This document shows positions 53,068-62,020 of a stretch of 64,000 bases of DNA, one piece after another; within the stretch, counting starts at the first letter, position 1, and each line of letters starts with the position of its first letter. The notes under the pieces are model-generated. The model was not told the origin of the DNA. It did no database searches and saw only the letters and a list, made by a program, of their open reading frames with translations. A program made the translations under genes and the position numbers. The DNA comes from Marivivens sp. LCG002 (GTDB lineage Bacteria; Pseudomonadota; Alphaproteobacteria; Rhodobacterales; Rhodobacteraceae). The DNA lies in contig NZ_CP127165.1 in the NCBI RefSeq assembly GCF_030264275.1, positions 670,001 to 734,000 of the forward strand, written 5' to 3'.

Positions 53068-53906
53068 CTTCGGGTCGACTTCAAAAGCTCAATCTGTTCG
53101 GCGGGATCATAACCGTCTTCACGCTGATCTGTGCCATCATCTGGGCGTTTCCCATCTATTGGGGCATTGTCAGTTCGCTCAAACCCGAAGACGAGGTTGT
53201 CAGGCCCTATATCGAATTGTGGCCCGAAACCCTGACCTTCGACCATTATTGGTTCGCCCTGACCGAGACCCAAATCGGGAGGTGGTATATCAATTCGATC
53301 GTCACGGCGCTTGGTGTTACGGTTCTGACGGTCAGCACGTCGATGTTTGCGGGCTATGCCATCAGCCAGCTGCGGTTCCCGTTTCGCCGCACGCTCTATT
53401 GGTTGATTTTGGCAAGCTTTATGGTCCCGACACAGGTTCTCATCATCAACCACTTTGTGCTGGTCGCGAATATGGGGCTCTTGAACTCTTGGGCGGGGAT
53501 CATTCTGCCCCAGTTGATCCATCCCGTTGTGATCATAGTTTATAAACAGTTCTTCGACCAAGTGCCGAAGGACTTTCGCGAGGCTGCGGCCATGGACAAT
53601 GCCAGCGAGTTCGGCACGCTGTTCAGAGTCTATATGCCGATGAATTGGGGCGTGACGACCGCACTTGCCATTGTGTCGTTCATCTGGTCATGGAACGCCT
53701 TCCTTTGGCCGTTCCTTGCCGTCACCAAGAACGAAATGATGACGATCACCGTGGGGATCACACAGGTCAGTGATGCCTTCGGTGTCTACTATGCGCGCCA
53801 GCTTGCCGCCGCCGTGCTCGCAGGGTTTCCCGTCGCTTTCGCCTATTTGTTGTTCCAGCGCCGCGTGACCACGGCCATCACACTTTCCGCCGGGATCAAG
53901 GGATAA
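53064..53906 (+). CDS. ABC sugar transporter permease (MalG type)
   Basis: 280 residues, six membrane helices; EAA loop DFREAAAMDNASEFGTLFRVYMP; C-terminal LLFQRRVTTAITLSAGIKG is the usual MalG-type end. Coupled to the upstream permease; the ATPase gene follows 10 bases later. Confidence 0.93.
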   Translation: MTSGRLQKLNLFGGIITVFTLICAIIWAFPIYWGIVSSLKPEDEVVRPYIELWPETLTFDHYWFALTETQIGRWYINSIVTALGVTVLTVSTSMFAGYAISQLRFPFRRTLYWLILASFMVPTQVLIINHFVLVANMGLLNSWAGIILPQLIHPVVIIVYKQFFDQVPKDFREAAAMDNASEFGTLFRVYMPMNWGVTTALAIVSFIWSWNAFLWPFLAVTKNEMMTITVGITQVSDAFGVYYARQLAAAVLAGFPVAFAYLLFQRRVTTAITLSAGIKG

Positions 53907-53916
53907 AGGATAGAAC

Positions 53917-54987
53917 ATGGCAGATATCTCGCTTCAAAATATCTCCAAGAGTTTCGGCGCAGTCGAGGTGATCTCGGGGTTGTCTCTGGATGTCCATTCG
54001 GGCGAGTTCGTGGTTTTCCTCGGCCCTTCGGGGTCGGGAAAATCGACCGTTCTGAGGATGATTGCAGGACTGGAGAGCATTGATTCAGGCACGCTTTTGA
54101 TCGGCGGAAAAGTCAGTCAGGATTTGGCTCCCGGTCAGCGCAATGTCGCGATGGTGTTCCAGAACTATGCGCTTTACCCCCATATGACCGTTCGGGAAAA
54201 CATGGCCTTCGGTCTCAAGAACATCCGTCTTGCGCCCGACGAAATCAAACGTCGGGTGGAAGAAGCCGCGCATGTCCTTGAAATCGGTGCCCTGCTTGAT
54301 CGCAAGCCTGCGCAACTCTCGGGCGGGCAACGCCAGCGCGTGGCGATCGGGCGGGCGATCGTCAAGGAACCTGCCGCATTCCTGTTCGATGAGCCTTTGT
54401 CCAACCTCGATGCCGCGCTCAGGGTGCGCACGCGTGTCGAGCTTGCCGAACTTCATCAGCGCATGAAGTCGACGATGATCTATGTGACGCACGATCAAAC
54501 CGAGGCGATGACTTTGGGGGATCGGATTGTGATCCTCAACAACTGCAAGATCGAGCAGATCGGAACACCGTTGGAGGTTTACAACACCCCTGCGACCAAA
54601 TTCGTTGCGAGCTTTATCGGCAGCCCTGCGATGAACTTTCTCTCGGGAACCACGTCACAAGGGAAAACAGGCGCGAATTTCGTCACCTCCGATGGGCTGA
54701 CACTTGAAACGAACATCGCGCTTTCGAACTTCGGAGCCTTCGAACTCGGGATACGGCCCGAAGCGATCCGACTTACCGATGCTGCCGATGGCTTGCCGGC
54801 GCGCGTGCGTGTCGTCGAGCGTCTGGGAGACAGGACGCTGGTTTATGCGGTGCTGCCCGACGGAACCCAGATCGTCGCCCAAGACAGCGGTCGGTCTCAC
54901 GTTCAGACAGGTGACAAGGTGCACCTGATCTTTGACCCCTCTCAAGTCGTTCTTTTCGATGCAGTGGGAAAGGCGCACCATTCCTGA
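53917..54987 (+). CDS. ABC sugar transporter ATP-binding protein (UgpC/MsmX type)
   Basis: 356-residue CUT1 ATPase. Walker A GPSGSGKST, Q-loop VFQNYALYPHMT, signature LSGGQRQRVAIGRA, Walker B LFDEPLSNLDAALR, H-loop YVTHDQTEAMTL, then an OB-type regulatory domain (IRPEAIRL; HLIFDPSQVVLFDAVG). It completes the importer; a hairpin follows the stop. Confidence 0.95.
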   Translation: MADISLQNISKSFGAVEVISGLSLDVHSGEFVVFLGPSGSGKSTVLRMIAGLESIDSGTLLIGGKVSQDLAPGQRNVAMVFQNYALYPHMTVRENMAFGLKNIRLAPDEIKRRVEEAAHVLEIGALLDRKPAQLSGGQRQRVAIGRAIVKEPAAFLFDEPLSNLDAALRVRTRVELAELHQRMKSTMIYVTHDQTEAMTLGDRIVILNNCKIEQIGTPLEVYNTPATKFVASFIGSPAMNFLSGTTSQGKTGANFVTSDGLTLETNIALSNFGAFELGIRPEAIRLTDAADGLPARVRVVERLGDRTLVYAVLPDGTQIVAQDSGRSHVQTGDKVHLIFDPSQVVLFDAVGKAHHS

Positions 54988-55000
54988 GTGCATCATCGAG

Positions 55001-55032
55001 CGGGCTTTGGGTTCAAAAGCGCCCAAGGCCCG
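55001..55032 (+). terminator. Hairpin after the importer operon
   Basis: CGGGCTTTGGG pairs with CCCAAGGCCCG (one G-T wobble) around a ten-base loop, 14 bases after the ATPase stop. There is no clear U-tract. On the other side lies tRNA-Glu, read toward it. Confidence 0.5.
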
Positions 55033-55106
55033 ATCATGACGGCGGATGTCATGAAAAAGGCAAACGCTTTGCGCAATGGCCGGTATTTTGATTTTTAGGG
55101 GAAAAG

Positions 55107-55181
55107 TGGCAGCCCGTAGGGGAATCGAACCCCTCTTTCCAGGTTGAAAACCTGGCGTCCTAACCGATAGACGAACGGGCC
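55107..55181 (-). tRNA. tRNA-Glu (anticodon TTC), second copy
   Basis: Base-for-base identical to the gene at 31877-31951, including the encoded CCA, and in the same orientation. The anticodon stem-loop CCAGG-TTTTCAA-CCTGG gives TTC. Identity extends only a few bases beyond the gene (GTGG and CCAC flanks), so this is a duplicated tRNA rather than a longer repeat. Confidence 0.97.
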
Positions 55182-55295
55182 ACTCTGTGTGAGCGCTGAT
55201 TATGAAATACGCCAAACTTCCGCAAGGGGATTCGTGCGATTTTTTGACTTTGGCGTGAAAAAAGTTTCGAGACGTAACGTCTTCTGTTGTCGCGC

Positions 55296-57038
55296 TTATT
55301 CGGCGCGGGCGGCATCTTCTAGGCGAAGTTGAACCGATTGCCGACCCTGCCAGATGTTGATCTCGAGCCGCCCTGCCAGATGGAAGCGTGCGCCATTATG
55401 CTGTTCGAGCATTTGCCCCATCGGGCCATCCATCGCGCCAAAGGCAATGGCGTCGATCCGAGCTCCCAACCCATCGCCGAAACCGATCTTAAGATGGTTT
55501 GCGCCCACACGTTTGACAAACGAGATCTGAACATCCGGAAATGCAAACCGAGGGGCCGCGGCACTCGCCCCGAAGGGACCCGCTTTTTCGATCTCCTGCA
55601 CCAGCTCGACCGTTGCCGCGCCCGGCATGAGGATGCCGTCCAGCGTCAAATCCTGTGGCCCGAGGTCACCCGCTCCCTGTTTCGCCAAAAGTTCGCCAAG
55701 CCGCTCCATTGCGGCTTCGAGATTGTCCCGCGTCACGGTCAGCCCCGCAGCCATTTTGTGTCCGCCGCCTTTGACCAAGAGCCCTTCGTGCGCGACGCGA
55801 TGGATCGAGGCACCAAGGTCGATCCCCGAAACGGATCGCCCCGAGCCTTTGCCCTCGTCGCCGTCAAAGCCGATGACCACGGTCGGCCTGTTGGTCGCTT
55901 CCTTGAGGCGGGCGGCGACGATCCCGACGACACCGGGATGCCAGCCTTCGCCAGCCGCCCAGACCAAGGGACCGTCAAGGCCGCGCTGGGTCGCCTGTTC
56001 AAGCGCAAGCTCGCGCACGTTTGCTTCGATGTCGCGGCGTTCGCGGTTCAATTCGTCGAGCTTGGCCGCAATGGTTTGGGCTTCGAGCTGGTTGTCTGTC
56101 GACAAAAGCCGCGCCCCGAGGTCGGCCTTGCCGATGCGCCCGCCCGCATTGACCCGAGGTCCAAGAAGAAACCCGAGGTGATAGGTGCTTGGGGCACTGT
56201 CCATTCCCGCCACATCGGCCAGCGCGACAAGTCCGGGCCGTTGGCGCTGCGCCATAACGGTTAGGCCCTGGCGGACAAAAGCGCGGTTCACGCCGATGAG
56301 TGGCGCCACATCGGCAACGGTCGCAAGCGCGACAAGATCGAGAAGCGCCATCAGGTTAGGGCCGTTCACGCTCTCGGCGCGCAACTGGCGGTTTGCTTCC
56401 ACAAGCATGAGAAACACGACACCCGCGGCGCAAAGATGTCCAAGCTCGCCCGTTTCGTCCTGACGATTGGGGTTCACAACAGCATAAGCGGGCGGAAGCG
56501 TCTCCCCGCCCAAGTGGTGGTCCAGAACCACGACATCCGCGCCTTTGGCCGCAGCAATCGGGCCATGGCTTAATGTGCCGCAATCCACGCATACGATCAG
56601 CCCGTGATCGCGGGCCAGAGCCTCCATCGCGGGTTCGTTCGGCCCGTATCCTTCGTCGATACGGTCGGGGATATAGAGTGTTGCCTCGCGGCCCATCTGG
56701 CGCAGCCATGTCAGCAAGAGAGCCGCAGACGAGCCGCCATCCACGTCATAATCCGCAAAGACCGCAATTTTCTCGCGCGATTTGATTGCTTTGAGAAACC
56801 GCTCGGCGGCGCGGCCCATGTCCTTGAGGACGAGGGGATCGGGGAGAAGGTCGCGGAGGGTCGGGGCCAGAAAGCCGCTCGCCTCTTCGGGCGCAACGCC
56901 GCGCCGCGCGAGCGTTCTACAGAGCGCCGAGGGTAGGCCCGTGGCCTGCTCCATCGCCTCGGCAAGACGCTCCGTTTCGACGCTGGGGCCTATCCAGCGC
57001 CGTCCCGTGAGCGAATGTGTGACCCCGAGATACCCCAA
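55296..57038 (-). CDS. recJ: Single-stranded-DNA-specific exonuclease RecJ
   Basis: 580 residues. DHH-family 5'-3' exonuclease of recombination and mismatch repair. Metal motifs VFADYDVDGGSSAALLL, VDCGTLSHGPI, VVLDHHLGGE and a DHHA1 module near GSGRSVSGIDLGASI... GGGHKMAAGLTV, then an OB-type end. The start is TTG 57038, two bases after the glpX stop; no in-frame ATG lies near the family N-terminus. It is translated with glpX on the minus strand. Confidence 0.95.
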   Translation of the reverse strand: MGYLGVTHSLTGRRWIGPSVETERLAEAMEQATGLPSALCRTLARRGVAPEEASGFLAPTLRDLLPDPLVLKDMGRAAERFLKAIKSREKIAVFADYDVDGGSSAALLLTWLRQMGREATLYIPDRIDEGYGPNEPAMEALARDHGLIVCVDCGTLSHGPIAAAKGADVVVLDHHLGGETLPPAYAVVNPNRQDETGELGHLCAAGVVFLMLVEANRQLRAESVNGPNLMALLDLVALATVADVAPLIGVNRAFVRQGLTVMAQRQRPGLVALADVAGMDSAPSTYHLGFLLGPRVNAGGRIGKADLGARLLSTDNQLEAQTIAAKLDELNRERRDIEANVRELALEQATQRGLDGPLVWAAGEGWHPGVVGIVAARLKEATNRPTVVIGFDGDEGKGSGRSVSGIDLGASIHRVAHEGLLVKGGGHKMAAGLTVTRDNLEAAMERLGELLAKQGAGDLGPQDLTLDGILMPGAATVELVQEIEKAGPFGASAAAPRFAFPDVQISFVKRVGANHLKIGFGDGLGARIDAIAFGAMDGPMGQMLEQHNGARFHLAGRLEINIWQGRQSVQLRLEDAARAE

Positions 57039-57040
57039 CC

Positions 57041-58006
57041 TTACTTCGTTGGGTTGCGATAGGTCATGCGGCGGACCGAGCCGGTCTTGGAGCGCATGAG
57101 GATGGTTTCAGCGGTGAGATAACCGACCTCGCGTTTGATCCCCGAAACAAGCGAACCATCGGTCACGCCCGTGGCGGCAAAAATCACATCGCCCGTCACG
57201 AGATCGTCACGCGTGTAGACGCGGTCGAAATTGGTGATGCCCGCCTTGCGCGCACGTGCACGCTCGTCTTCGTTGCGGAACAACAGTTTGCCGAACATCT
57301 GGCCGCCCATGCACTTGAGCGCGGCAGCCGCCAGCACGCCCTCAGGGGCGCCGCCCGATCCCATATACATGTCGATGCCCGTTTGTTCGGGTTCGGCGCA
57401 GTGCATGACGCCCGCAACGTCCCCGTCGGTGATCAAACGGATTGCAGCACCTGTGGAGCGCAGTTCCGCGATCATTTCCTCGTGACGCGGACGTTCCAGA
57501 ACGCAGACGGTAATATCTTCGGTCGAGCAGCCCTTGGCCGAGGCGAGTGCGGAAACCCGCTCGGACGGCGACATCGAGAGCGTAACGACCCCGGGCTTGA
57601 ACCCCGGACCGATCGCGAGCTTTTCCATATAGACGTCGGGTGCGTGAAGCAGGGTGCCGCGCGGCGCCATGGCGATCACGGTCAGTGCATTGGGCATATC
57701 TTTGGCCGTAAGCGTCGTGCCTTCGAGCGGGTCGAGCGCGATATCCACCGCAGGTCCATTGCCCGTGCCGACCTCTTCGCCGATGTAGAGCATCGGCGCT
57801 TCGTCCCGTTCACCTTCGCCGATGACGACGACGCCCTGAATGTCGAGCATGTTGAGCTGGTCGCGCATGGCGTTCACAGCCGCTTGGTCGGCTGCCTTTT
57901 CGTCTCCACGGCCGATCAGATTTGCTGAAGCGAGCGCAGCTGCTTCGGAAACACGAGCGAGACCGAGCGAAAGCATGCGATCATAAAATTCGGGAGATTG
58001 GGCCAT
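57041..58006 (-). CDS. glpX: Class II fructose-1,6-bisphosphatase GlpX
   Basis: 321 residues. Hydrolyses fructose-1,6-bisphosphate in gluconeogenesis and the Calvin cycle. Motifs VVVIGEGERDEAPMLYIGE, DIALDPLEGTT, VDIALDPLEG metal site, LITDGDVAGVMH and GSGGAPEGVLAAAALKCMGG. Full family length. 130 bases behind hom, and with recJ immediately downstream, a conserved hom-glpX-recJ order in this group of bacteria. Confidence 0.96.
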   Translation of the reverse strand: MAQSPEFYDRMLSLGLARVSEAAALASANLIGRGDEKAADQAAVNAMRDQLNMLDIQGVVVIGEGERDEAPMLYIGEEVGTGNGPAVDIALDPLEGTTLTAKDMPNALTVIAMAPRGTLLHAPDVYMEKLAIGPGFKPGVVTLSMSPSERVSALASAKGCSTEDITVCVLERPRHEEMIAELRSTGAAIRLITDGDVAGVMHCAEPEQTGIDMYMGSGGAPEGVLAAAALKCMGGQMFGKLLFRNEDERARARKAGITNFDRVYTRDDLVTGDVIFAATGVTDGSLVSGIKREVGYLTAETILMRSKTGSVRRMTYRNPTK

Positions 58007-58136
58007 GATACTTCCTGAAAACTAAACTTTTACGGACCTCTATCCTGCCAAACGGCAAGGGGGCAAGGCTGAGAGCGCTAACGCCCTGGTCTTAAATTCA
58101 AAAGCGCCGCAGAGCGGCCCATGGTCTTTGGCTGGC

Positions 58137-59423
58137 TCAGACGGATTCGATCCTGAGCGCAAGCGGCGTTCCACTGACCACACCCGTTTCCATGCAAGCC
58201 TCGAGGGCCTGATCAAGAGCGGTCTGCGTGGTCTTATGCGTGACGATGAGCACCAAAGCGGTCAGGTCCTGCTGGCCGTATTGGCGCATACGGTCGATCG
58301 AAACGCCGTTGTCGCCAAGGGCACGGGCGACCTTGGCCAATGCGCCCGGTTTATCCTGAAGCTGGAGGCGGAGATAATAGGGGGCCGACACCGCCGCACG
58401 TGCAGAAGCGGCTTTGCGCAGCGTTCTGGCGGGCTGGCCGAAGGTTGCAATCCGCACACCCCGCGCAAGATCGCAGACGTCGCCCATAACCGCACTCGCG
58501 GTCGGGCCTTCGCCTGCGCCTGCACCGCGAAGAACGATCTGGCCGACGCTGTCGCCTTCGAGAACAACCATATTGGTGCCGCCCTGAAGCTGGCCGAGCG
58601 GCGAAGTGTCGGGCACAAGGCAAGGCGACATCCGCTGTTCCAGTCCGCGTCCCGTCATCTGGGCCACGCCAAGGAGCTTGATCTTGTATCCCATATCGGC
58701 GGCTTGATGGATGTCGTCGATGGTGATCGAGCCGATCCCTTCAAGTTCGACGTTGTCGAAATCGACTTGCGTACCGAAAGCGATCGCAGCGAGGATAGCG
58801 AGCTTGTGACCTGCGTCGATGCCGCCCACGTCCAAGTTCGGGTCCGCTTCAAGATAGCCGAGCTGGTTCGCTTCTTCGAAGACCACGTCATAGGGAAGGC
58901 CCGCGCTTTCCATGCGGGTCAGGATATAGTTACAGGTCCCGTTCATCACGCCCATGACGCGGCTGATCGCGTTACCGGCAAGGCCTTCGAGCAGCGACTT
59001 GATCACGGGAATGCCGCCTGCGACCGCTGCCTCGTAGCGCACGCAAACGCCTGTATCTTCGGCGGCTTCGGCGATGGCTTGGCCGTGAATGGCAAGAAGC
59101 GCCTTGTTTGCGGTGACAACGTCTTTGCCTGTTGCGATTGCGGCTTCGATGGCGTCCTTGGCGGCCCCCTCGGAGCCCCCCATCAGCTCGACAAAGAGAT
59201 CGACGTCATCGCGTTTGGCAAGCGCGACCGGATCATCTTCCCACGCATAGGACGATAGATCGACGCCACGATCTTTGGCCTTGGAACGGGCCGAGACCGC
59301 CGTCACCACGATCTTTTTGCCGGTGCGCATCTCCAGACGCTCCGCTTGGTTCTGGATGATGCGGATAACACCGACACCAACCGTTCCGAGACCAGCGATA
59401 CCAAGGCGAAGGACGTCTGACAT
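58137..59423 (-). CDS. hom: Homoserine dehydrogenase
   Basis: 428 residues. NAD(P)-binding LRLGIAGLGTVGVGVIRII, catalytic region VTANKALLAIHG, MNGTCNYILTRM, and GYLEADPNLDVGGIDAGHKLAILA; C-terminal ACT domain (YYLRLQLQDKPGALAKVARALGDNGVSIDRM), which allows threonine feedback. Makes homoserine from aspartate semialdehyde for threonine and methionine. Heads the hom-glpX-recJ run. Confidence 0.96.
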   Translation of the reverse strand: MSDVLRLGIAGLGTVGVGVIRIIQNQAERLEMRTGKKIVVTAVSARSKAKDRGVDLSSYAWEDDPVALAKRDDVDLFVELMGGSEGAAKDAIEAAIATGKDVVTANKALLAIHGQAIAEAAEDTGVCVRYEAAVAGGIPVIKSLLEGLAGNAISRVMGVMNGTCNYILTRMESAGLPYDVVFEEANQLGYLEADPNLDVGGIDAGHKLAILAAIAFGTQVDFDNVELEGIGSITIDDIHQAADMGYKIKLLGVAQMTGRGLEQRMSPCLVPDTSPLGQLQGGTNMVVLEGDSVGQIVLRGAGAGEGPTASAVMGDVCDLARGVRIATFGQPARTLRKAASARAAVSAPYYLRLQLQDKPGALAKVARALGDNGVSIDRMRQYGQQDLTALVLIVTHKTTQTALDQALEACMETGVVSGTPLALRIESV

Positions 59424-59516
59424 GAAAGATTCCGAGTTAGAAAAAGACTTAGTGCGCTGTTACCCCGAAAGCAGGATCAGCGCAACGCAACATAGGGCAA
59501 AGAACGTCAGGCAAAA

Positions 59517-59738
59517 TCAGCGCGCACCCAGAGCATTCGCACGCGCGATCTGGGCGGCGGTCGCAGCTTCGATCCTGTCGGTTTTCTCGTCGCTTTGCGC
59601 TGCGGCCGCGAGGACGGGCAAAACGTTTGTCGGTCGGGGATAGGCGGCGGCTTGGGCTTCGGGGAGAAGCGTGTCCGCAAGATCGGGAAATTGCCCGCAC
59701 CCCGAAAGAGCCAACAGAATGACAAAATTGCGCAACAT
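59517..59738 (-). CDS. Small lipoprotein
   Basis: 73 residues. MLRNFVILLALSGC is a lipoprotein signal with lipobox LSGC (Cys14), followed by an Ala/Pro-rich mature part (GQFPDLADTLLPEAQAAAYPRPTNV) and a short amphipathic helix (AATAAQIARANALGAR). No recognised family. The gene lies 93 bases before hom on the same strand and could precede it on one transcript. Its start is chosen because the signal begins exactly there; the frame is open to 59798. Confidence 0.6.
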   Translation of the reverse strand: MLRNFVILLALSGCGQFPDLADTLLPEAQAAAYPRPTNVLPVLAAAAQSDEKTDRIEAATAAQIARANALGAR

Positions 59739-59801
59739 GTCCCGCCTTTCAAAATCCTGAAGCGGTTTTAGCGACCTGCGCGGGAGAGGCCAAGGCAAAT
59801 G

Positions 59802-59824
59802 AAAAGGGCGCCCTGCGGCGCCCC
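59802..59824 (-). terminator. Intrinsic terminator after the pirin gene
   Basis: On the minus strand GGGCGCC-GCAG-GGCGCCC followed by TTTTC, 7 bases after the pirin stop. A seven-pair GC stem with a short U-tract. Confidence 0.8.
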
Positions 59825-59831
59825 GTTCCCG

Positions 59832-60743
59832 TCAATGTGCGGGCTTGATAAAGGTCCCGTTCCGCAGCTCGCGCATCGCGGTGCGCAGCTCTTCTTGGGT
59901 GTTCATCACAATCGGCCCATGCCAGGCAACAGGCTCTTCGAGAGGTGCGCCCGAGATCAGCAAAAAGCGGATACCTTCTTCGCCTGCCTGAACCGTCACT
60001 TCGTCGCCCGTGCCGAAACGGATCAGGGTGCGGTTGCCCGACAGGTCGCGAATGTTGACCTCTTGGCCCATGACTTCCTTTTCCAGAAGAACGCCTTCGG
60101 GTTTGGAGGCATCCGCAAAAGCGCCCGATCCTTCGAACACATAGGCAAAGGCGCGGCGATAGGTGTCGACCTTGAAGGTCTTTTTCACGCCTGCGGGCAC
60201 AAAGATATCGAGATACTGCGGATCAGCCGCGATACCGTCCACAGGACCGCGCTTGCCCCAGAATTCGCCGATCACGACTTTGACGCGGGTGCCGTCATCG
60301 TCGATGATCTCGGGAATGTCTTTGCCTTTGACGTCCTGATAGCGCGGCGCAGTCATCTTGAGCGACGAGGGCAGGTTCGCCCAGAGCTGAAAACCGTGCA
60401 TCTGTCCCTTGGCATTTCCCTTGGGCATTTCCTGATGCAGGATACCCGATCCTGCGGTCATCCACTGGATATCGCCGGCGCCGAGCGTTCCGGCGTTGCC
60501 CAAAGAGTCGCCATGTTCGACCGTGCCGTTCAGGACATAGGTGATGGTTTCGATCCCCCGATGGGGGTGCCACGGAAAGCCGCGCATGTAATCCGAAGGA
60601 TGATCGCCGCGAAAATCGTCGAACAGCAAAAACGGATCAAGCTCTGTCGGGTCCTGAAAGCCAAAGGCACGGTGAAGTCTCACACCTGCGCCTTCCATGG
60701 TCGGAACGGCCTGACGGGTTTCGAGTGTTGGGCGGATAGACAT
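59832..60743 (-). CDS. Pirin-family protein
   Basis: 303 residues, bicupin fold. Metal-binding motif FPWHPHRGIETITYVLNG and the GSGILHQEMP segment (His/Glu) are present. Bacterial pirins include quercetin dioxygenases and redox-linked regulators; the substrate here is unknown. Start ATG 60743 (MSIRPTLE) follows GGAGA. The frame stays open upstream to 61412, but that region runs antisense to the gene at 60897 and is not part of the pirin. Confidence 0.88.
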   Translation of the reverse strand: MSIRPTLETRQAVPTMEGAGVRLHRAFGFQDPTELDPFLLFDDFRGDHPSDYMRGFPWHPHRGIETITYVLNGTVEHGDSLGNAGTLGAGDIQWMTAGSGILHQEMPKGNAKGQMHGFQLWANLPSSLKMTAPRYQDVKGKDIPEIIDDDGTRVKVVIGEFWGKRGPVDGIAADPQYLDIFVPAGVKKTFKVDTYRRAFAYVFEGSGAFADASKPEGVLLEKEVMGQEVNIRDLSGNRTLIRFGTGDEVTVQAGEEGIRFLLISGAPLEEPVAWHGPIVMNTQEELRTAMRELRNGTFIKPAH

Positions 60744-60896
60744 TTTGCATCTCCATTGGAATTGAGACAAATCTAGTGCTCGGGGACCGCTTGGGCAATT
60801 CGACCTGATGCACATGAAAGGTGCGCAAATGCAGGTCAAAGCTTGTTTTGTTCTGAAAGCAACTCTAGCTAGAGGCCACAACATAGGGGACAGATT

Positions 60897-61382
60897 GTGG
60901 ATTTCGAACTTTTTCAACCCGACGAAAAGGGCGTTATCGCCCGTATTACACCGAATAACTTCCGCAGAACCGTGGCTTATGTTGCCATCGCGCTCTTGGG
61001 AGCCTTGTTTTTGCTTCTCGCTTTGAACGGCGGAATGGCGACGATCTGGATCGCGGTTCTCTTCGTGCTGGGGCTCGGATCGCTTTATCTGGCCGAAATG
61101 CTCCGCCGCGCGAGTGCCGTGACGCTGGAAGTCACGACCCAAGAGGTCCGTGACAGCTCGGGTCGGGTGCTCTGCGCTTTGGCGGAGGTCCAGAAAGTCG
61201 AGCGCGGGGCCTTCGCGCTCAAACCTTCGAACGGCTTTTCCATTGTTCTCAAGTCGAAAGCGCCGTTTGCCTGGGCCCCTGGTCTTTGGTGGCGGATGGG
61301 CAACCGGATCGGTGTCGGCGGCGTTGTCTCGGCCGGACAGGCCAAGGCCTTTGCCGAAGCAATCCAGACGAGAGTGGTTTAA
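60897..61382 (+). CDS. Small membrane protein, two helices plus PH-like domain
   Basis: 161 residues from a GTG start with AGGGGA upstream. Two hydrophobic segments (VAYVAIALLGALFLLLAL and TIWIAVLFVLGLGSLYL) precede a C-terminal beta-rich part (AVTLEVTTQEVRDSSGRVLCALAEVQKVERGAF) that resembles bacterial PH-like YdbS domains. Orphan gene, divergent from the pirin. No function can be assigned. Confidence 0.72.
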   Translation: MDFELFQPDEKGVIARITPNNFRRTVAYVAIALLGALFLLLALNGGMATIWIAVLFVLGLGSLYLAEMLRRASAVTLEVTTQEVRDSSGRVLCALAEVQKVERGAFALKPSNGFSIVLKSKAPFAWAPGLWWRMGNRIGVGGVVSAGQAKAFAEAIQTRVV

Positions 61383-61429
61383 GCCGACTTCGAAGCATCG
61401 CCGCCGAAACATCCTCGGCGGCGGTTCGC

Positions 61430-62020
61430 TTAACAGACCTGCGTCGCTACGCCTTGCTCCTCATTGTCGTTCCAGCAAAGCTGGCTTGTGGTGAAACGCG
61501 GAAGCGCCGCTGCAACCTGATGGAAGATGAAGGGATCGATACCCACATCCAGAACCGGCGTGTGCGGCACCCAGGATTCCACCGCGATCACCACTCTTCC
61601 GTTCGCGACCGTCGGCAGCACCTTTTGAACATCGGTTGCGAGTGACGAGTCGGTAAGAGGCGCTTTGCTGCCTTTCACTTTCGACCAGACCACGTTGTAT
61701 TTGTTCTGGTCTTTGTTCCAGCGCGCGACCGTCACCCGCATTTCGGTATTCGTCGTGGCACTGTTCAATTCCTGCTGAACTTTCCACAATGAATTTAAAT
61801 AGATGGGTGTGACGTGGTTCGTCTCGCGGCTCAGAATGTCGGCCAGCACGTGAGCGGTCTTGAGCGATTGCGCCTGCGAGCGCACCGCGTCGAAGAGCAC
61901 GAAACCCATCGCAAAGGTCACAAGCAGGAGCGGCATAGTAATCGCGGCTTCGACACCGATGGTGCCATCCTCGGACCGCGAGAATTTCCGGACAAAATTG
62001 CGTAACGGTGTCAGCATCAT
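61430..62020 (-). CDS. TadE-like pilus-assembly / pseudopilin protein
   Basis: 196 residues. N-terminal TadE-type region: SRSEDGTIGVEAAITMPLLLVTFAMGFVLFDAVRSQ (one membrane helix), then a periplasmic part ending in a Cys (TQVC). Minor pseudopilins of the Flp/Tad pilus have this layout. Coupled to the next upstream gene by ATGA and third in the minus-strand Tad run. Confidence 0.82.
   Translation of the reverse strand: MMLTPLRNFVRKFSRSEDGTIGVEAAITMPLLLVTFAMGFVLFDAVRSQAQSLKTAHVLADILSRETNHVTPIYLNSLWKVQQELNSATTNTEMRVTVARWNKDQNKYNVVWSKVKGSKAPLTDSSLATDVQKVLPTVANGRVVIAVESWVPHTPVLDVGIDPFIFHQVAAALPRFTTSQLCWNDNEEQGVATQVC

Noticed and set aside
60744-61412. N-terminal extension of the pirin frame
   Set aside because: It is in frame without a stop but runs antisense to the 161-residue membrane protein gene; the pirin fold begins at MSIRPTLE with its own ribosome site.
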